DNA of 64,000 nucleotides, taken from NCBI GenBank assembly GCA_025201345.1, contig JAIXMG010000016.1, forward strand, positions 1-64,000. The letters are read 5' to 3'. A program made the position numbers and the translations under genes. This document shows, piece by piece, positions 33,309-45,707 of the stretch (positions within the stretch are counted from its first letter, which is position 1; the number at the start of each line of letters is the position of its first letter). The notes under the pieces were generated by a model that searched no databases, was not told the origin of the DNA, and was given only the letters and a program-made list of their open reading frames with translations. The DNA is from Thamnidium elegans. Lineage: Eukaryota; Mucoromycota; Mucoromycetes; Mucorales; Mucoraceae.

Positions 33309-34219
33309 AAAGTATTATCAAGAAAAAAAAAAGTTATAGTGACTCCAAGTTACACCCTCCTTTATTTTTCTTGTAGCTTGGGAAAAGAAGAGGAAAAAAA
33401 GAAAAAAAAATTCACATAAAAAATAGGAACGCTTTAACTTGTCATGAAATCACGTGTAGGTTTACATTATGAGTAATTATTTCTCAACTGTCAACCCACT
33501 ACCAGCCTTTCATCTTACGTCATTTACATTAGTTATTAACAATTATCTTTCTTCTTATTGCATTGAAAACTGTACTTGAAATAACATATATGCGAGAATT
33601 GCTATACTTAGAAGTGAGGTACAACATTATTTGAAGAGGAGTATTACTTCTATCACCAGTCAAATTAGTTTCTTTTTTTGTAATCACCAAGTACAGTACT
33701 TTTGGTTACATTTGACAAGATTATATGTTTTTTTAGACCAATCGAAATTTCTTAACGTGAAGGAAAAAGTCATATAGCGACCTTATTTCAGAATTTGTTA
33801 CCATTATCAGAGCGTATTTCGAATATGCTCAACAGGCACAACTTCACTGACTTCTTTTCAAAATATAAATAAAAATAGCGTCTACAATCTTCCATATTAT
33901 AAATGTTATATCCAAGCTGTTTCTTCCTTAGGGGTATCTTCTTTAGCAAATGTTGTTTCAACTTGGACTTCTTTGTTTTTTATGTCAAATTTTCCAAGCG
34001 ATAAGACTTTTTTTCAACAAAGGTAGCTGTTTCTTTATGTTCATTTGGAAAATAATCATAGTTCCTCTGCTCCAAAACACTTCAGGGACGTTATCCCCAG
34101 ACAACGTTTCCTCTCCACCATTAGCTTCTTTGTCCCCTACCTTAGAGACAAACGACCCTTCAACTAACGTGTCACTTATTCGTAGCTACGCGGCTGTCAC
34201 CTCACTCTCATCTCGACAT
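33309..34219. other. Intergenic region upstream of ATG13
   Basis: About 0.9 kb. The part next to ATG13 is A-rich promoter-like DNA; from about 34070 the base composition rises in GC and a Ser/Thr/Pro-rich frame (TSGTLSPDNVSSPPLASLSP) is seen on the plus strand, running into the Tc1 relic. That frame may be debris of another mobile-element or host protein; no start or domain supports a gene. Confidence 0.4.
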
Positions 34220-34908
34220 TCACCTTAATTGAGATTTAACATCAAATCGACGATATTAACTTCATCTCGGGTTAGAAGAGATGTACCGTTATTTCGCTCC
34301 TCCATCAGCATACCGAATACTCAATGGGTAAAAACAGTAAGCTTTTGGCTATCCCTAAGTCTACATTCGCTAGTTACAAACAAAGCTCGACCTGAAAGTC
34401 CTGAAAAACTTTCAGAATCCGGTAAACGTCTTCTGTCTAGAAATATTCGTCGAGAGACCTTCTAACCTTACAATCACTTTATTGGAAATTTGAGCGATGC
34501 TGATATTTGCATTTACAGGAGGACTTTTGCTTCGTATTTGAAGGAATGGGTTTCAATTCGTTTTCTCCTGTTAGGAAGTCAGGAATGACACCTACACATA
34601 TGGAACAAAGCGCTTCCTGTCATACTGGCAAGTATGCGACCTGGTGGAAGACAACCCATCAAGTAAAGAGCTTTGACTTTTGGCCTGCGCAAAGTCCCGA
34701 TTTAAATCTTATTGAGCACCTTTGGGCTGCTCTAGAAAAGCGTATTGAGCACATTAGACACCGTATACTTAATACCGAGCAACTCAAGGTGCGTCTTCAA
34801 AATGAGTGGCGAAACTTAGACAGCGACTTATTGTCAAATTTAGTGGCAAGTATGCCTAAAATATGTCAGTCTGTAATAGACAATAACGGTGGCTGTTCTA
34901 AATACTAA
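34220..34908 (+). pseudogene. Decayed Tc1/mariner transposase
   Basis: The C-terminal part 34507-34908 reads SCHTGKYATWW, then WPAQSPDLNLIEHLWAALEK and ends ..VIDNNGGCSKY. WPAQSPDLNxIEHLW is the Tc1/mariner signature around the third catalytic acid, here Glu of IEHLW, which is intact. The second Asp region (normally QQDxAxCHT) has become MEQSASCHT, and the first Asp region is missing. Upstream, KARPESPEKLSESGKRLLSR at about 34370-34440 resembles the N-terminal helix-turn-helix but is followed by a stop and a frame change. The copy is about half the length of a full transposase and cannot be active. Terminal inverted repeats were not found. Confidence 0.8.
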
Positions 34909-34982
34909 ATATATATATATTGTAAAAATAATACTCTTTTCTTTAAGGGTTTAAAATTTGGTAGAGTTTGAAAGAAATTTTA

Positions 34983-36567
34983 TTAACTAGCTTTACTGTT
35001 TGAATTTGGATGTATATAACACTTTTCAAAAAAATTAAATTCGTTCAAACATTTATTACACGTGACTGTAGCTTCGTTCACTTTTTCCTTAATTCTCTCT
35101 TCTCTTTCAGCGTCTTGCCAATTCTCTCCTGAATTTGAAGATGTAGATAAAGTATTGCTGGTGCTGCTATCCGAGTCATAATTATATATAAAAGTGTCGC
35201 TTGAAGTCATAAAGTTCAAATTATCTTCGTGAATTACTTGAAGAATGGTTTCAATAGTACCAATATTCTTCACTATTGTTATTTTAACATAAGAATGAGC
35301 ATTTTAAAAGAAATCTATACACGTTGTATTTACCATTAATGATATGACCACTGCTATGAAATATGCAATAGCTCCAAAACTTATTTCAGAAGCAGGAATG
35401 CTAATTTCTTTTAAAGTTGTGTGTACAATGGTGTTATCGATGATTTTTGTGGCAGTGATTAATAAGTTTAACTTGTTGAAGCGACATGAAGTTGATGACA
35501 AGTGCTTTAATGCTTTTGAATAGTGAAGAATTGATCTCCAATAAACTAGCGATCTTTTCCTAAGCTTTCGAGTTTTTTTTTATATACCTTTGGTTGATTC
35601 ATTTTCCGTGGGTTCATCTTCACAAATCAAAGCATCATTGATACTAGAAATGGAGGTGTCGCAAAAAATAAAGTCTGGCTTCACATTTGATTCCTTTTCC
35701 TCTATCAAACCTAGCTCCTTTAACGATTTTATTATCCTTGAATGGCATTCGGATCTAAAAGAAATTATCAACATAAAAAAACTATGCAGTAAAAATATAA
35801 TATAATACCTTTTAGTAATGTATCCCTCTTCCGACGCGAATAAATAATCAAATAGATCACCGTATACTATTATACAAAACCAATCCTCATTATATTCAAG
35901 ATTTTCTAAAAGATCATCATTGTAGAGATAACATCTAAAAAAAAAAAGTGGATGAAAGATTAATAATAATTCAAGTGATTAAATAATTATATACTTACAA
36001 CTTCTGTACGGTTAATTTTATGTAAGGAAGGGCCAAACCTTTGGAGAACGGATCAGCCTCTTTAACCGAAGCATACAGTCTTTCTTTACTTCTACATTGC
36101 GCAATTTTCTTTAAGAGATAACGTTCTTCCATTTTCAATAGATACGGTAGATTTAAGCCATAAGTCTTCTTCAAACCTTCGATTTCACTTGCAATTTTTT
36201 TTTGGTATGGATGCTTTTCTTGTCAAATCTAAAACACCTTCAGCGCCACTAAATAAAAATTTGTTAATTTTAACTTAGGTAAATGATGTTATATCCATAT
36301 TTACTAAAATTTTGTCAACTTTTTTAGCTGTTCTGCTCTATCAAGCGTTTTAAACTTCTTCTTGTGTAAAGCTTTTCTTTTCTTCTGTTCAGGTGGTTCA
36401 TGTTCTTCAGGTACTTCTGTTCTGTCCACAGAATTGGTACCATTTGCCAAACTAGTTTCTGCATCTTTATACCCTTGATCCAATATGTCGTCTCTAACAG
36501 AAGTTATTGGCTGTTTTTGAATATGCCGCCTTTGCTCAAACTTTCAATCAATTTCATGCTGCTCCAT
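34983..36567 (-). pseudogene. Broken multi-exon gene of unknown family
   Basis: The minus strand carries a chain of exons with good splice sites (for example intron 36249-36304) and protein-like sequence. It runs from ATG 36567 (MEQHEID, then an in-frame TGA) through FEQRRHIQKQPITSVRDD, SGAEG/YGAEGVLDLTRKASIP, LPYLLKMEERYLLKKIAQC, LENLEYNEDWFCIIVYGDLF, SLKELGLIEEKESNVKPDF and SEISFGAIAYFIAVVISLM to an acidic end with CNKC. A nine-A run at 36195-36203 shifts the frame in the second exon. Stop plus frameshift argue for a pseudogene, although both could be sequencing errors. No domain is recognised. It lies directly beside the Tc1 relic, so it may belong to a dispersed family. Exact 3' exons are uncertain. 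Confidence 0.5.
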
Positions 36568-37751
36568 TCTTTAAATAAACACGACTTTATTTTGGGTAAT
36601 TCTTGGTACACCACCATTTACACCATCAGTGCCAATTTAGCGAAATTCCTGCATCGACACCACCATATCATAAGGAAATATTTAGATATTTGATAATATA
36701 AAAGGTACTTGCTTGTATATGAATTCATTGTTGAAAAAAAAGGAAAGAAAAGAAAAAAGATGGAATAAATAGGTGATTTTAATCATGATAAAAAAGGTTT
36801 TATTTAACTACGATAAAATGGGGTTTATTCAACCATGATGAAAACGATTTATTTAATAATCGTAATATTTATATTACAATTTCCTTTCTCTCGATATTAA
36901 AAAAAATCGTTTTTACATGAAGATTTATCTCACCTTTGCAGGCTGTAAGCCTATGGCCGTATTTCATGGGCCTCTCACTGTATGGGCTGCGTCTTTTTGC
37001 TGCCTACCTTCTTGGGGTATGACTTTTTATACCTGGGAGGATAGCAACGGTATCTTGAGCGAATACTTAAACTTCATGATTTACTTGTTTTACTTTGAAT
37101 AGCTTATTAATCTTTTTTTTTAAAATAGACCGTCAACTATGAATGATCAAATAAAATTGTGATGTGTTATATAATCCTAATTTTGAACAGCAAAATGCGA
37201 TAATAAATCTAAATTTGGAATTAAATCGACGCGTATCGAGCAACTTGAATGTAGAAATAGTTTCTTTAGAAGATTAAATTATAACAGCAGAGATGCTTGT
37301 TAACTTTCTAATTGGTTTCAAGAATAAAAAGGTATATGGTAGAGGCTTGTAGATTATAAATAATGTAACGATTATTTATGTAAACCGGTTATATTAGTTC
37401 TTTGGTAAGTATTGTTCCGTTTTAAGTGTTCATAAAATGTTCCACTGTGTTTGAAAAAGCTCGATTTGAGAATGGAAACACTATGAAATTGAACAGATTA
37501 CTTTGAAAGAAAGGCGTAAAAGAAAGAAATATATACATATATATATTCGAGCTTTAAAACAGGAGCAAATAATGGCGTTGATACCTGAGAACCGCGTTGC
37601 TGTTACTTTTACATAAAGTAACTAGCCAATGAAAATCGAAAATTTTGTAACGACGTCACCGGAGACTGAAGTGTTTCGAACGTTACAGCGTTTATTTTTA
37701 TTTTTTTAAAGAGTTTCATTCCTTTGTTCAGTTATATATAAAAAAAAAAGA
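36568..37751. other. Intergenic region upstream of VMA9
   Basis: About 1.2 kb. A 61-codon Trp/Phe/Cys-rich frame at 36917-37102 (LTVWAASFCCLPSWGMTFY) has unusual composition for this AT-rich DNA but no recognisable domain, so I leave it uncalled. The remaining sequence is featureless. Confidence 0.4.
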
Positions 37752-38117
37752 ATGTCAGGATATAATATCATTTGGGCTTTCCTTGGTGTTGCTGTTGTCT
37801 GTGCTTTAGCTTATGTCTTGACCCCTAAAGGAAATGACCAAACGTAAAGTATTTTAAAGAAGCTATTATGTATTTTTTATCGAGATTAATTTTTTCCGTT
37901 TTAGTGTCATCAGAACTGTTGTTATCATGTCTCTCATCTGTTGTTATTTAATGTATGTTTTATAGATGGGTTTTTTTTAAAAAAGAAATATATGGTAATA
38001 GTAACGCGGTAAAACACCTTTTTTTTTTTCTGTAGGTGGGCCATTACATATCTTGCTCAATTACATCCTTTAATCTATCCCAAGAAGGTTGGACTTCGAC
38101 CCCCTCACCATCAATAA
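37752..38117 (+). CDS. VMA9: V-type ATPase subunit e (Vma9)
   Basis: Three exons (37752-37843, 37905-37952, 38036-38117) give 73 residues, exactly the usual length of the family. Two transmembrane helices are visible: IIWAFLGVAVVCALAYVL and VVIMSLICCYLMWAITYL. The signature MWAITYLAQLHPLIYPKK followed by GLRPPHHQ is characteristic of subunit e. It belongs to the membrane Vo sector that acidifies vacuoles and endosomes. Short introns split even this tiny gene. Confidence 0.93.
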
Positions 38118-39280
38118 GAGTTTCTTTCTCTACAATATACGCGTTTATTATTAAAGGAAGAACAAAAAAAAAAAAAACAAAAAAAAAGGGAAAAAAAGGA
38201 GGGGTTACAAATAAGAAGTAACAAGTACTTGGATCTTTTTTTTGTTTTTTTGTTTAGCGTTATTGTTTAAAAAGTTTAAAAATACCCTATAAAGAAACAA
38301 TTGAAAATATATTACTAGTAGTGTAGTTGATAATGATGAAATGATTTTTCTAAGAGTGAAAAAGAAACTGTCAGAAAAATAAGGAGGTTATTGATCAGGT
38401 GTCAATTCCGTACCTGTACTTTTCAAGTTACCTGCTATAAGTTTTGCTTGCAACGGAAAAAAAAAAAAGACCTAAACTTCATTCTCCTACAACGAAAGGG
38501 TATTGATGTCATTGGAGAAGGTTGTAAAGTCATGTGTAATAGAACGTGAAAATCAATACCTAGATTTGGGATAATTCTCACTTTATAGACTCTATTTACT
38601 ACATTCAACAATACTGAACAAGTAACTGAAAAAAAAAAAGGTACCAGTTTTTTTAGGAAACAATAGTTTCATCTATTTTTGAATTACCGCATGAGTTTCC
38701 ATGTGGCAGTTTTTTTATTTTTTTGCAGTACATAGAAATGCACATAAATGAAAAAAGATATACAGAAGAAAAAGAAACGGATATAAGTTTTATTTTGGAA
38801 GATAAAAAGTACTTTTTTTCCTAAAGAAGATCTACATCTTGTAAATATATTGGAGTAGAGAATAATATTTCATCATGAGGTCATACACAAAGTTCTACTT
38901 TTTCTTTTTACCTAATCTAAACAATTTACTACCTTTTTAGCACTCCGGCTAATAAAGGATGATAGCGTTTCAATGGTTACCTATTCTTCTCACGCAAACC
39001 TAATCGGAGAATACACTTTTTTTTTTCTTTCTAAATGACGGAGTACTCGGGCTTAATTATATAACATACCATTAAACAACCTCCGCGAACGAATGCTATA
39101 TCTGACAAAAACGTCGTATATGCACTATAACTTTTAGACTAGTTTTTTTAAAACTTGGCAATTGTTGTTGTATATAAAAAGGGCAATTATTTTTTCTCCA
39201 ATTCTATTTTCTATACCCCACACTTTTTCTTTTCTTTTTTTTTTTTTTTTTTTTTTTTTTTTCTCTCTCTTTTAGGAACT
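38118..39280. other. Intergenic region, VMA9 to amino-acid transporter
   Basis: About 1.16 kb of A/T-rich DNA with many A and T runs. The last part (a T run of about 25 nt followed by CTCTCTCTTTTAG at 39262-39274) looks like a polypyrimidine tract and 3' splice site, suggesting an intron in the 5' leader of the transporter. Nothing else is recognised. Confidence 0.45.
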
Positions 39281-40896
39281 ATGTCTAATTCTACTTCGAT
39301 ACCGCCACCAATGGCGAAAAAAAATAGCGAATTTAGTGTAATTTCCCCTGCGTCTATTCATAACAGTAATAAATATGAGACTACAATTCCTCATCAAGAA
39401 GACAGATATTATCATGATGGTCGCGACGCTGAAAAGACAGCTAGTGTTAGTAGTATTTCTGAAGAGCAAATTGAGCATGTACCTGAAGGAACTGCCAGTC
39501 CTGGTAAAGCCCTTTTTATGTTATTAAAAGCTTTCGTCGGTACTGGTGTTATTTTCTTACCAGGATCGTAAGTCATTTATTGTGATTATTATTATTTATA
39601 TCTAATCATACTTTCTAGCTTTGTATCTGGTGGTCTTATCTTTTCAATTTGTCTTATGGTATTTGTTGCCATCATTTGTTTAGGAGCTTTCCAAATTTTA
39701 GTTAAGGCACAACAATCTGTAGGAGGCTCTTACGGAGATGTAGCTTCCGCTCTTTACGGCAAATGGCTTTCTTATATCATTCAATTCTTTTTATGTCTTT
39801 CACAAATGGGTTTTGTTGCTTCTTACTTGATTTTTATTTCTGAAAATATTGGATTGGCAGTAGATACTTTAAGTAACTGTAATTCTCCATTTGCAAGTCA
39901 TTTTTATATTTGGATAGTTTTAGCTGGTACGAAAAGAAAAAAAAAGTCCGTATATATCATTTTGATACTAAAATTCTATAATAGTCATTATCCCAATTTG
40001 TTGGGTTCGTAAAATCGCAAAGTTATCTTGGACAGCAGTTATCGCTGATGTCTTTATCCTTTTTGGCCTTATCTCTGTACTTTATTTCTGTTCAGATGAG
40101 ATTGCTAGAAATGGTCCGGGTCCAAACATTAATATGATTAATACAAATGATTTCGCGTTGATGGTAAAAATAAATAAAGTTTCTCTTGTACTTCACAAAC
40201 AAACTCTAATTTATATATATATATATATATATATTATAGATAGGAACTGCTGTATTTTCTTTTGAAGGCATTGGTATGGTAATCCCTGTAATTGAAGGTA
40301 TGAAGGAACCTAAAAAATTCCCTGCCGTCTTGAACTTGGGTATGGTCATCGTTACATTAATTTTTGTATTGATTGGCGTTATTGGTTATGTTGCATATGG
40401 TGAAAATACGCAAGCTAGTGTAGTAGCCAATTTACCTAAAGTGCCTCTTTCAGTTACCGTGCAATTACTTTATTCGTTAGCCATGATTTTAACCTCCCCT
40501 TTTATGTTGTATCCTCCCTTGAACATTATTGAAAAGGGTTTATTTGGCTCTCACCGTAGCGGTCGCCTTAGTCTTCGTCATAAATGGTTAAAGAATTTAT
40601 GTCGATCTATTATCCCTATTGTTTGTGCTGGTGTTAGTTTTGGTGTAGGCTCAGAAAACTTGGATAAATTTGTAGCTTTGGTGGGTTCCATTGCTTGTAT
40701 GCCTCTTTGCTTTATCTTTCCTGGTATGTTTCATTACAAGGTCACAACAAAAAAATGGGCAAAGGTCTGTGATGTTATTTTATCTTTGTTTGGTGTAGCT
40801 ATTACTATCTATACTTTGTATGTTAATATCAATAGTTGGATTACTCCTTCTTCCGGTTCTCATCCCGCTCCCCAATGTATTCCCTTAGAAACATAG
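39281..40896 (+). CDS. Vacuolar-type amino-acid transporter (AVT3/SLC36-like)
   Basis: Four exons (39281-39567, about 39620-39927, about 39985-40163, 40240-40896). A hydrophilic N-terminus of about 75 residues precedes GKALFMLLKAFVGTGVIFLP, the typical start of the first transmembrane helix in Aa_trans proteins of the AVT3/AVT4/PAT branch. About eleven hydrophobic segments follow, including FSFEGIGMVIPVIEGMKEP and IGVIGYVAYGENTQASVVAN, both well conserved in the family. It probably exports neutral amino acids from the vacuole, by family resemblance; substrate is not readable from sequence. It ends ..SGSHPAPQCIPLET. Confidence 0.88.
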
Positions 40897-41521
40897 ACAA
40901 AACTATACATTCATACACACACAAAAAAAAAAAAAAAAAAAAAAAATGTACATTATTTAAATTTCTTAATTCATTCTTTTTCTCTTTCAAATATATATCT
41001 TTTAATAAATTATGTATTTTGTTCATATTTTTTTGAATGTTAGATAATGTACAATGTTTGTAGATCTCTTTTTGAATTAAAATAAATAAATAATCACTAT
41101 TGCAAGGGTCATTACATTTGTTTTTTTTTATGCAGTAAAAAAAATTGTGTAGCACAATATACGATATAAAATTATGATAGGGTTCCGATCATAGTGAAAA
41201 AAAAAAAAAAAAAAAAGCGGCGTCAAATGTAATTTCTCCCCCGCAATATGTACACAAAATTTTCATTGGCACATCATTAGTTTATGTATTATTAGTCCTT
41301 CTATTTACCCAGATAGTTTAAAAAAAAAAAAAAAAAAAAAAAAATAGAAGGGAAAAACAAGAAGCATTATAGTGTCATATATGAATTAATAGAAGAAAAA
41401 AGAAAATATTATTAATAATAAAAAAAAATATACATTGTTATATTAGATATATCATAAAAAAAATAAATAGCTAAAGGGTAAAATAAAAAAGATAAAAAAA
41501 AAAGAAAGAAAGAAACGGGTT
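40897..41521. other. Convergent 3' spacer, transporter and IML2
   Basis: About 0.6 kb between two converging genes. It contains A runs of about 23-24 nt (40924-40946, 41321-41344) and an 18-nt A run near 41199-41216. These probably lie in 3' untranslated regions. No gene is seen. Confidence 0.5.
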
Positions 41522-44474
41522 TTAGATGTGAACCTTAAAATGAGCAGGTTCAACATTTACTTTTGTGGCATCATCAGACGTACTTTGTCGACTTTGAATA
41601 GAATCTAGAATAATGATGGGGTCTTTCTTTGAAGTTTGATAACGTTTAGCGGGGTTAGGGTCTTGAGGGACAGGTACACCAAGTTCCTCGGCCTTTGTGA
41701 TGGCTAAATTGACCCGCAGAGCTAACCTATATTCGAAATCATACTTGCTAAACTTCAAAGCAGACGCCCAGAAAGATCTACTGCGAACCTTATTATCCAT
41801 ACCCCAAGCCGTTACACCAGCTTCCCAAAACGCAAAAGGTACAATCCATTTATCAACCTCAATTTGGTCTTTGTGATCAATAATCCAATTCAAATGAATA
41901 ATTGATTCCTTAAATCTACCCAATGCGTTAAATACGGATGATTTAATTAAAAGTAAAGCACCACGTTGATCAAAGTATTTGGGAGGTGGTGTTTCCGGTA
42001 ATAATTCTCTAGTACGGATACCAAATTCGGTCTTTTCGGCTTCCATAATTATATTTAATGCTCCATCTACTCTGGCAAGTGATTCTTCTAATAATTCAGT
42101 ACTCATAAAATCAAATCCGGAGAACAGACAAAGGTATTCAAGAGCACAAAGACACATATCCATATCTTGATAACCACAATCTTGGAAAGCTGTAACTTTA
42201 CGTAATACATATTTTTCCATTAAAGATGTACTGTGTGTCTTTGATCCAATCAATTGAGGTACTTCAGCATAAGCCAAGATAGCCTCTGTACGACTTCCCA
42301 TCATATCTAAACAAGCACCTGTCAAGTAACGGAAAATAGCGGGCGACCAATACTTTTCTTTATAAAGTTGATCAAATATTTTAGCTGCTTCTTCCCAATT
42401 ATGCTCCATCATATGATTGAACCCAATTTCATAACTACATGCATGTAAAACTTCTACCTCGGCCCATTCATTCTTACTGATCTCAATAGCATATGTAAAA
42501 GATTGTGTTGAAAGTGTCAAGTTACGTGCAAGACGTGAGGTACGGCCGGCAAAGTAAAGAAAGAATGCTGAATTAGGGTACGTTCTTTGTGCATCTAATA
42601 AGGTTTCAATAGCTGGTTGTGTATATTCATTGGATAAGATTTGAGGACATAATGAAGTTAAAACGGTATAGTATGCTAAAAGCATAAGTGAGGCCATAGG
42701 TGATCGGATTCTTCTTTCTTCTAAACATAATTTTAATAACGCAAATCCAAGATGTTTATCGGCTTTCCAACCAAATGCTGAAACTATACGAAGAATCTTT
42801 TGAGGAAGGGTTGATAATACGAGATGGACTGCACCAATACTATTATATAAAAAAAAAGCAGGGTAAATTACACTGACGCATATCCTTCTCTTCCAAAAAA
42901 AAAAAGGGCACTTTACCCAAATTGAATTCCGGATATAGTATCACGATCGATAAAGTCATTATAAATTTGACCCATACGTTTATATTCTTGCCATACTAAA
43001 CTATAACTTGCATAGGCTAAATAATTTAAGCGGAAAAAAAACAGGTTAGTAAAAATAAATAAAAAATACTTGTATATAATAAACCTCTTCTTAAATTCAT
43101 TCCACACTTGATATAACCCATCACATTCTCTTGCAATAATTGTAAAATAGCAATCTGAAGACAACATTCGGCTTTAGCTACATGAGCACGTAACACACCA
43201 TTAGGGACAAAATCAACACCATCCTTTTGAATTGATTTTAATGTGGCTGGTTTAGGACTAGAAGGTAATCCGGCTGATTTACGTGTAAATTTAATATAGT
43301 TATAATAAGAACTCATTGCTTGATAAACTGTATCTCCAACTGATTTTTTTGTGGCAGCATCAATTTGTGCATTGGCAATACTGTAAGTGGTTGTAAGAAC
43401 GTCAATAGCATTTTTAGACATTGAATCATCAGTAGTCTAAAGAAAAAAAGAAAAAAAAAAGTGTTGGTTTTTCTACGCAACGTTTATGTAATCTTAAATC
43501 ATGCATTTTACCATAATAGCTAAATCACAAATAAATTTAAGGTTAATAAAATAGTTTCTTATATACATATATATTGTTTTTACCTTTTAAAAAAGCCATT
43601 GATCCCAAACCTAAAGCATGCAATGGATCACTATAAACATAGAAATATGCATTAGATATATACTTTTTTTAGAATGACCAAAGCTTATATCACATTACGT
43701 TTCAGCTTGCTTTTCAAATAACTTTTTAGCTTTCATAAATCTATTGTTAAACAAATGGCGAACAGCACGAAGAACAGGCTCATCTATATATACATTTTTT
43801 TTAATATATTAATTGCTAATGTAAAATATATAACACATACCAGCTCTTTCTTGTTGACGAGGAGAAAGTAAATTTGCTTTAATCTCTTTGGTATCAATCT
43901 TATTCAAAGCGATAAGATTAGCACTATAACTCTCGACATCTCCGACATCTTCACTTGAACGACCACCTAAATCAAAATTTTGTCTTTGTGGTGCAATACC
44001 CGGGGTTGGTGGTAAAACATCTTGCACAATTTCTTCAAAGGTATGTGGAATAGTTGTATTATCTTCCTGTTTAACCTCCTCCAAATGTTTTTCTTCCTCA
44101 TGACTTACACTAGTAGAGGTAGAAGTGGTAACTGATGTATTATCATCTGTCATTGATTTAGTTTCACTATCATTATCTTCACCACTATGAAGCTCCTCCT
44201 CTTCTTCCTGCGAAATTGGCAATTTCTTTTCGACAACTTTTTCTTCTTTGTTTTGATTTACTGTATCTTGAAGTGCACTAATAACCATTCCGAGCTCCTT
44301 TGAAGCTTCTGCTTCGTCTTCACTGGTGGTAGTGGAATCACCATCATCTTGATCGTCAAATTTTTTTGTTGTCTCTTCTTTTATAACCTCGACGGTCTTT
44401 GAAACTTCCAATTCCTCTGTTGTTGTTACCATATCAACAGTTTCACTTGTAGGAGTTGGTTTAATATCTGACAT
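41522..44474 (-). CDS. IML2: IML2/TTC39-family TPR protein
   Basis: Multi-exon minus-strand gene, ATG 44474 (MSDIKPTPTSETVD), TAA 41522-41524. The first 220 residues are acidic and Glu/Ser/Thr-rich with no fold expected. The remainder is the helical Iml2/TTC39 module: RAVRHLFNNRFMKAKKLF, DPLHALGLGSMAFLKAIM, AECCLQIAILQLLQENVMGY, GIGAVHLVLSTLPQKILRI, NSAFFLYFAGRTSRLARNL, CSYEIGFNHMMEHNWEEA and WSPAIFRYLTGACLDMMG. Fungal Iml2 proteins are linked to lipid-droplet and mitochondrial homeostasis; animal TTC39B regulates lipid metabolism. The long acidic N-terminal extension is the unusual part. Confidence 0.87.
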
Positions 44475-45707
44475 ATTTTGATATCCTTTTTCGTAAAAAA
44501 AAAGGGGGGAAAAGAAAAGAAAGGGATTAAAAATAAAGAGGTAAATATATTGTAAATAACTTTAAAAAGCTATTAAAGGTACTGGATTGGTTCGAATATT
44601 ATTTTTTTATTGAATACCGTGTAACAATATCACAAAATAGCTGTTTAGCAACACCGACATTTTTTTTTTCGTTCGTGTTTAGTTATATTTAATTAAGCCT
44701 CGGTAAAAATAACTATATTGTTTAGTGTAGATTACATATAGAAACAACACTACTTTTACAAGTTTAAAAGAGGAATAGCAAACTGTTTATACATACAAAC
44801 AATTTTTTTTTCTCATCCCAAATAATCTAAATCAGGTAAGGTGTTACAGCATACCATTCGATTTTCAATAAAGTATTAGCGTATTCACACGTTATTAAGT
44901 ATCAGGAGCTTTTTTTTTTATTTTATTTTTTCGATCGTATTGTCTATTATACAATTTATTTTTTTGTGATAAAAAAGTATTCATCAAGTCAACTTGCGAT
45001 TTCTCTATAAAAATAAACATCTTTTTTTTTACAAAGGAGTTTTTTTTTTTTTTTTTTTTTTGGCTCAGGGTCCTCGAGAATTAAGGTTTCTTTCTGGGAT
45101 AGATCTAAGAAAGAGAAGGACGATATTTTATTGTACTTCTCAGATATAAAATTTTCCATTGCAACTGATATTCACTTACACAAAAAAAAAAAAAAAACTT
45201 TATTTATGTAGCTTAGCAACGGATAAGCTGTCAATAAATATCAATTGGTGAATAAAAATATTATACATTTTTTTTTTTTTCAACTCAACTTTTTATTCAA
45301 GTAACCGATCGCGTGCCTTAACAGATATACTATAAAGTAACCGGATCATGAGTGCCTTCCGATACCAAATAATCAAGTGCTTCTAAAACGAGTCTAATTA
45401 TTGCTCTCCTTTTTCGTTATTATATAAACAAAAGGTATCCATTACGTACTTTATAAAAATAAACTGATTTAAAAAAATCAAGATAATGTATATTGCAATA
45501 AGAAACAACTAAATAAAAGTCGGAACAAGCTTCACCGACAATTATTACAGACAAGCACGAGGAGCCTTTTTTTTTTTAAAAAAAAAAAAATTATAAATAA
45601 CCTTCTTTAAACTCGTGGACATACGCATTAAATAAAAAATAGAAAGCATGATTTGCAATGGTAAAAAAACATATATATTTTTATATAGTAGTTGGTACAA
45701 AAAAAAT
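44475..45707. other. Intergenic region, IML2 to RPL17
   Basis: About 1.2 kb of A/T-rich DNA with T runs up to about 22 nt (45040-45061). A GC-richer patch near 45062-45120 reads through without stops on the plus strand for only about 25 codons and is not convincing. No RNA gene was recognised. Confidence 0.45.

Noticed and set aside
33950..34228. Frame with SPDNVSSPPLASLSPTLE as a gene
   Set aside because: No start context or domain and it runs into the decayed Tc1 copy; treated as debris.
36917..37102. 61-codon Trp/Cys-rich frame
   Set aside because: Unusual composition but no domain, splice context or neighbour support.
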